Shown here piece by piece: positions 7,501-8,055 of a stretch of DNA of 8,055 bases (its first letter is position 1; each line of letters opens with the position of its first letter). The notes beneath the pieces were generated by a model. It saw nothing but the letters and a program-made list of their open reading frames with translations. It did no database searches and had not been told where the DNA came from. The stretch is from positions 1 to 8,055 of the forward strand of contig JAJXVI010000087.1 in NCBI GenBank assembly GCA_021782195.1. Direction: 5' to 3'. The position numbers and the translations under genes are program-made. The stretch comes from a bacterium. GTDB lineage: Bacteria > Vulcanimicrobiota > Xenobia > RGZZ01.

Positions 7501-8055
7501 CTTCCTTTCCGCGATACGCGAACCGCACGCGCTTCGGCTCCAGATCCGCACCCGCTCCCACGAGGACGGCAAGAGGGTCGATCTCGAACCGCACAATCTC
7601 GCCGCGGACGCACGGCACCTCACAACCGATCCGCGGTGGGGAGACGCCCCTCTTTCCCGCGCGGACCGTGTGCGCACGCAACGATTCGTGGATATCGCAG
7701 ACAAAACAGCGCGATGGCGCGAGTGCCGACAGCGCGCCCTCCGGGGCAACCGCAAAACTGATGAGAGACTCGGCACTGCGGGTCGGTTCGGACACCGGCA
7801 CCTCCGTCGATGGGAACGGCGGCGGGTCCCTGACTGCGCCGGATTCTCGTGGTCGGACCGCATCCTGGCGCCCGGCCGACGCGGACGCCCCTCCCGGGTA
7901 CGTTCCCCAGATCGGAGCGCGCGCGCCCCCCGCGTGCTCGGGCGCGGACGCCGCGTGCTCGGGCGCGGACGCCGCGTGCTCGGGCGCGGACGCGACCGGA
8001 TCCCCATTCTCGTGGAAAGTGCAGGTGGTGGCGTCAGGAGTCGCCGGAAACGTGG
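4556..8055 (-). CDS. Dna2-family nuclease-helicase (N-terminus probably beyond right edge)
   Basis: This large DNA end-processing enzyme joins a RecB/Cas4-type nuclease to an SF1B (UPF1/Dna2-like) helicase. Residues are numbered from GTG 7801. The nuclease has LIVLEPNWLVRVTDL then C170, H195 (GNLIH), D281 (GLKGQIDAI), E295 and K297 (GELKTGK) and Q309/Y313. C379-x2-C382-x5-C388 with C170 forms the Dna2-style 4Fe-4S set. A beta-rich region (about 460-545) precedes the helicase: Q587, Walker A GPPGSGKT (605-612), DEAAQ (747-751), GDPKQLGP (771-778), DQYRM (815-819), RYQGDERDVI (941-950) and SVTRAKH (974-980). All active-site residues appear intact. A low-complexity insert (about 675-705) and an Ala/Gly/Pro-rich tail (1021-1081) are extra. 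The frame stays open for 84 codons upstream of GTG 7801 to the window edge without a start codon, with an in-frame heptapeptide repeat. I therefore mark it 5'-partial. GTG 7795, with GGAGG five bases before it, is the main alternative start. It overlaps the response regulator. Confidence 0.93.
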   Translation of the reverse strand, partial: TFPATPDATTCTFHENGDPVASAPEHAASAPEHAASAPEHAGGARAPIWGTYPGGASASAGRQDAVRPRESGAVRDPPPFPSTEVPVSEPTRSAESLISFAVAPEGALSALAPSRCFVCDIHESLRAHTVRAGKRGVSPPRIGCEVPCVRGEIVRFEIDPLAVLVGAGADLEPKRVRFAYRGKEGQDSFLQLATEYQKARERLFERTRLELRAELAIYHVVRTEGELVADENSLIVLEPNWLVRVTDLSKGDFCLRGQLLDRYALHSQNAPQIAGNLIHTLLPDIWKTPDVDQVKARRSAAMASQLQNMTQASKMDPQDIEELETTVDQQLEHLVKWSAGRSRTSEFRDETFVIAPLVGLKGQIDAIWWKDNRPRILGELKTGKKPHPSHEVQLVSYALMLASRGEVRLDQLHALLLYSRSETVVQQVDIHFRQFVAAMVMRNSLVLADLTSDAPFEKNPKKCDRCSVAEECAQLAVLDGHDDPRASNALSRIAGDVPSVGMQGFFRRHVQELGDELRALKMQHASLWARTPEQREKAGTSMPVAAVTEGEGGRWFCQARDGVNRSELRAGDAVLLSGPKGPMEGRLVQARVERAVADGVEVQPRQRIEFEVGWIDPYVDENLIAREFRGLFAFASRTSEHHHRVVSGRRPRFGLPQSVPFTPKEHLNPKQREAIEKSLQMEDYLLVIGPPGSGKTTLIAEMVRAHLANAERILICAGTNRALDQALTTIIREGMGDELLRLGRPSQEALVRYSLDALGDGGSVPDGVSVGGARSVPDGASRRTGELSTSDLVARRREAVGKRRVVGVTASGVLSGEWDPILGRFDLAIVDEAAQLSLPSTLGPIRLADRFVLIGDPKQLGPVRQGANQSEEGGHESLFAHLAEPFETLRDDGLVVLEDQYRMNDDICAVPAALWYEDRLKPAHAQVAQRRLSITVDEPFAARVFAPELSIVLVDVPLDSTDGPRTNVAEARCAAALLRQFQSDFSKVGVIAPFRAQVACLRREISAYGYIDSERVRELVDTIDRYQGDERDVIVLSLTSTAEAFGSLLADPRRLNVSVTRAKHKLVLIGNYATLSRVSVFHRLFRTVEARVGGSAWIVPAPPEVLALRAPSDVALLLAPGPHSGTLRDTERRAGAASPPQGVPAAGGRAWGALFGARGRGQEGE
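4564..4569 (-). promoter_or_regulatory. AGGAGG abutting the response regulator start
   Basis: AGGAGG on the minus strand (4569-4564), inside the helicase's last codons, touches GTG 4563 with no spacer. Such zero spacing is poor for de novo initiation. It suits re-initiation by ribosomes finishing the helicase, whose stop TGA is at 4558-4556. Confidence 0.45.
5711..5769 (-). repeat. Near-perfect 23 bp repeat at 36 bp period inside the helicase gene
   Basis: GCTC(G/A)CGCCGTCGGGGACGCTTC occurs at 5711-5733 and 5747-5769 with one mismatch. The last 18 bases are identical. The 36 bp period is exactly 12 codons, so the protein gains two copies of an SVPDG-containing segment (about residues 679-696) without a frameshift. 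Each copy contains a small CGTC-GGG-GACG stem. It lies between helicase motifs Ia and II in a low-complexity insert. Confidence 0.75.
7930..7992 (-). repeat. Three perfect tandem copies of a 21 bp unit
   Basis: CCGCGTGCTCGGGCGCGGACG is repeated exactly three times (7930-7950, 7951-7971, 7972-7992). In the helicase reading frame each unit encodes the heptapeptide ASAPEHA, so the block reads as a 21-residue acidic/His, Ala/Pro-rich linker. Identical DNA copies suggest a recent or actively varying minisatellite. Confidence 0.85.

Noticed and set aside
7930..7992. CRISPR array
   Set aside because: The 21 bp units are contiguous with no spacers, and they keep the reading frame of the helicase.
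7318..8007. 229-codon minus-strand ORF at the right end
   Set aside because: It is a different frame of the helicase region, Arg/Ser/Pro-rich. Its N-terminal repeats are the same 21 bp units read out of frame.

Overview
The window is about 8 kb of GC-rich bacterial DNA that is almost entirely coding. It holds five protein genes and no RNA gene, CRISPR array, insertion sequence or integrase that I can see. The PEP-CTERM sorting signal on one product implies a Gram-negative cell with an exosortase elsewhere. Together with the high GC and a bacterial Dna2-type nuclease-helicase this suggests a Planctomycetota/Verrucomicrobiota-like or proteobacterial lineage. That placement is inference; nothing in the window fixes it. 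A gene is cut by the left edge, and the leftmost part of the helicase frame runs open through the right edge, so both ends are probably mid-gene.

Layout from left to right. (1) A membrane sensor histidine kinase on the minus strand (1-1129) is cut just after its phospho-accepting His box. (2) A roughly 106 bp divergent control region (1130-1235) carries two copies of a 16 bp direct repeat and a possible 8-codon leader ORF. (3) A second, complete sensor kinase of the same architecture lies on the plus strand (1236-3119). (4) A strong sigma70-type promoter sits inside the last codons of that kinase, followed by a secreted PEP-CTERM protein (3175-3840). (5) On the minus strand, convergent with it, an OmpR/PhoB-type response regulator (3889-4563) overlaps by 8 bp the end of a very large Dna2-family nuclease-helicase (4556 to at least 7801, probably past 8055).

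How they may work together. The two kinases look like paralogues: both have a TM-periplasmic Cys-containing sensor-TM unit, two HAMP-like linkers and HisKA. The response regulator is the only visible regulator and could serve either kinase, but it is co-transcribed with, and probably translationally coupled to, the helicase rather than a kinase. The helicase has a complete RecB/Cas4-type nuclease site, a C-x2-C-x5-C iron-sulphur pattern with an upstream fourth Cys, and all SF1B helicase motifs. The most unusual feature is this two-gene unit of a DNA end-processing enzyme and an envelope-style two-component regulator, next to two sensors and a surface-sorted protein. Whether it forms a functional system, for example a signal-controlled DNA repair or defence module, cannot be decided from the sequence alone.
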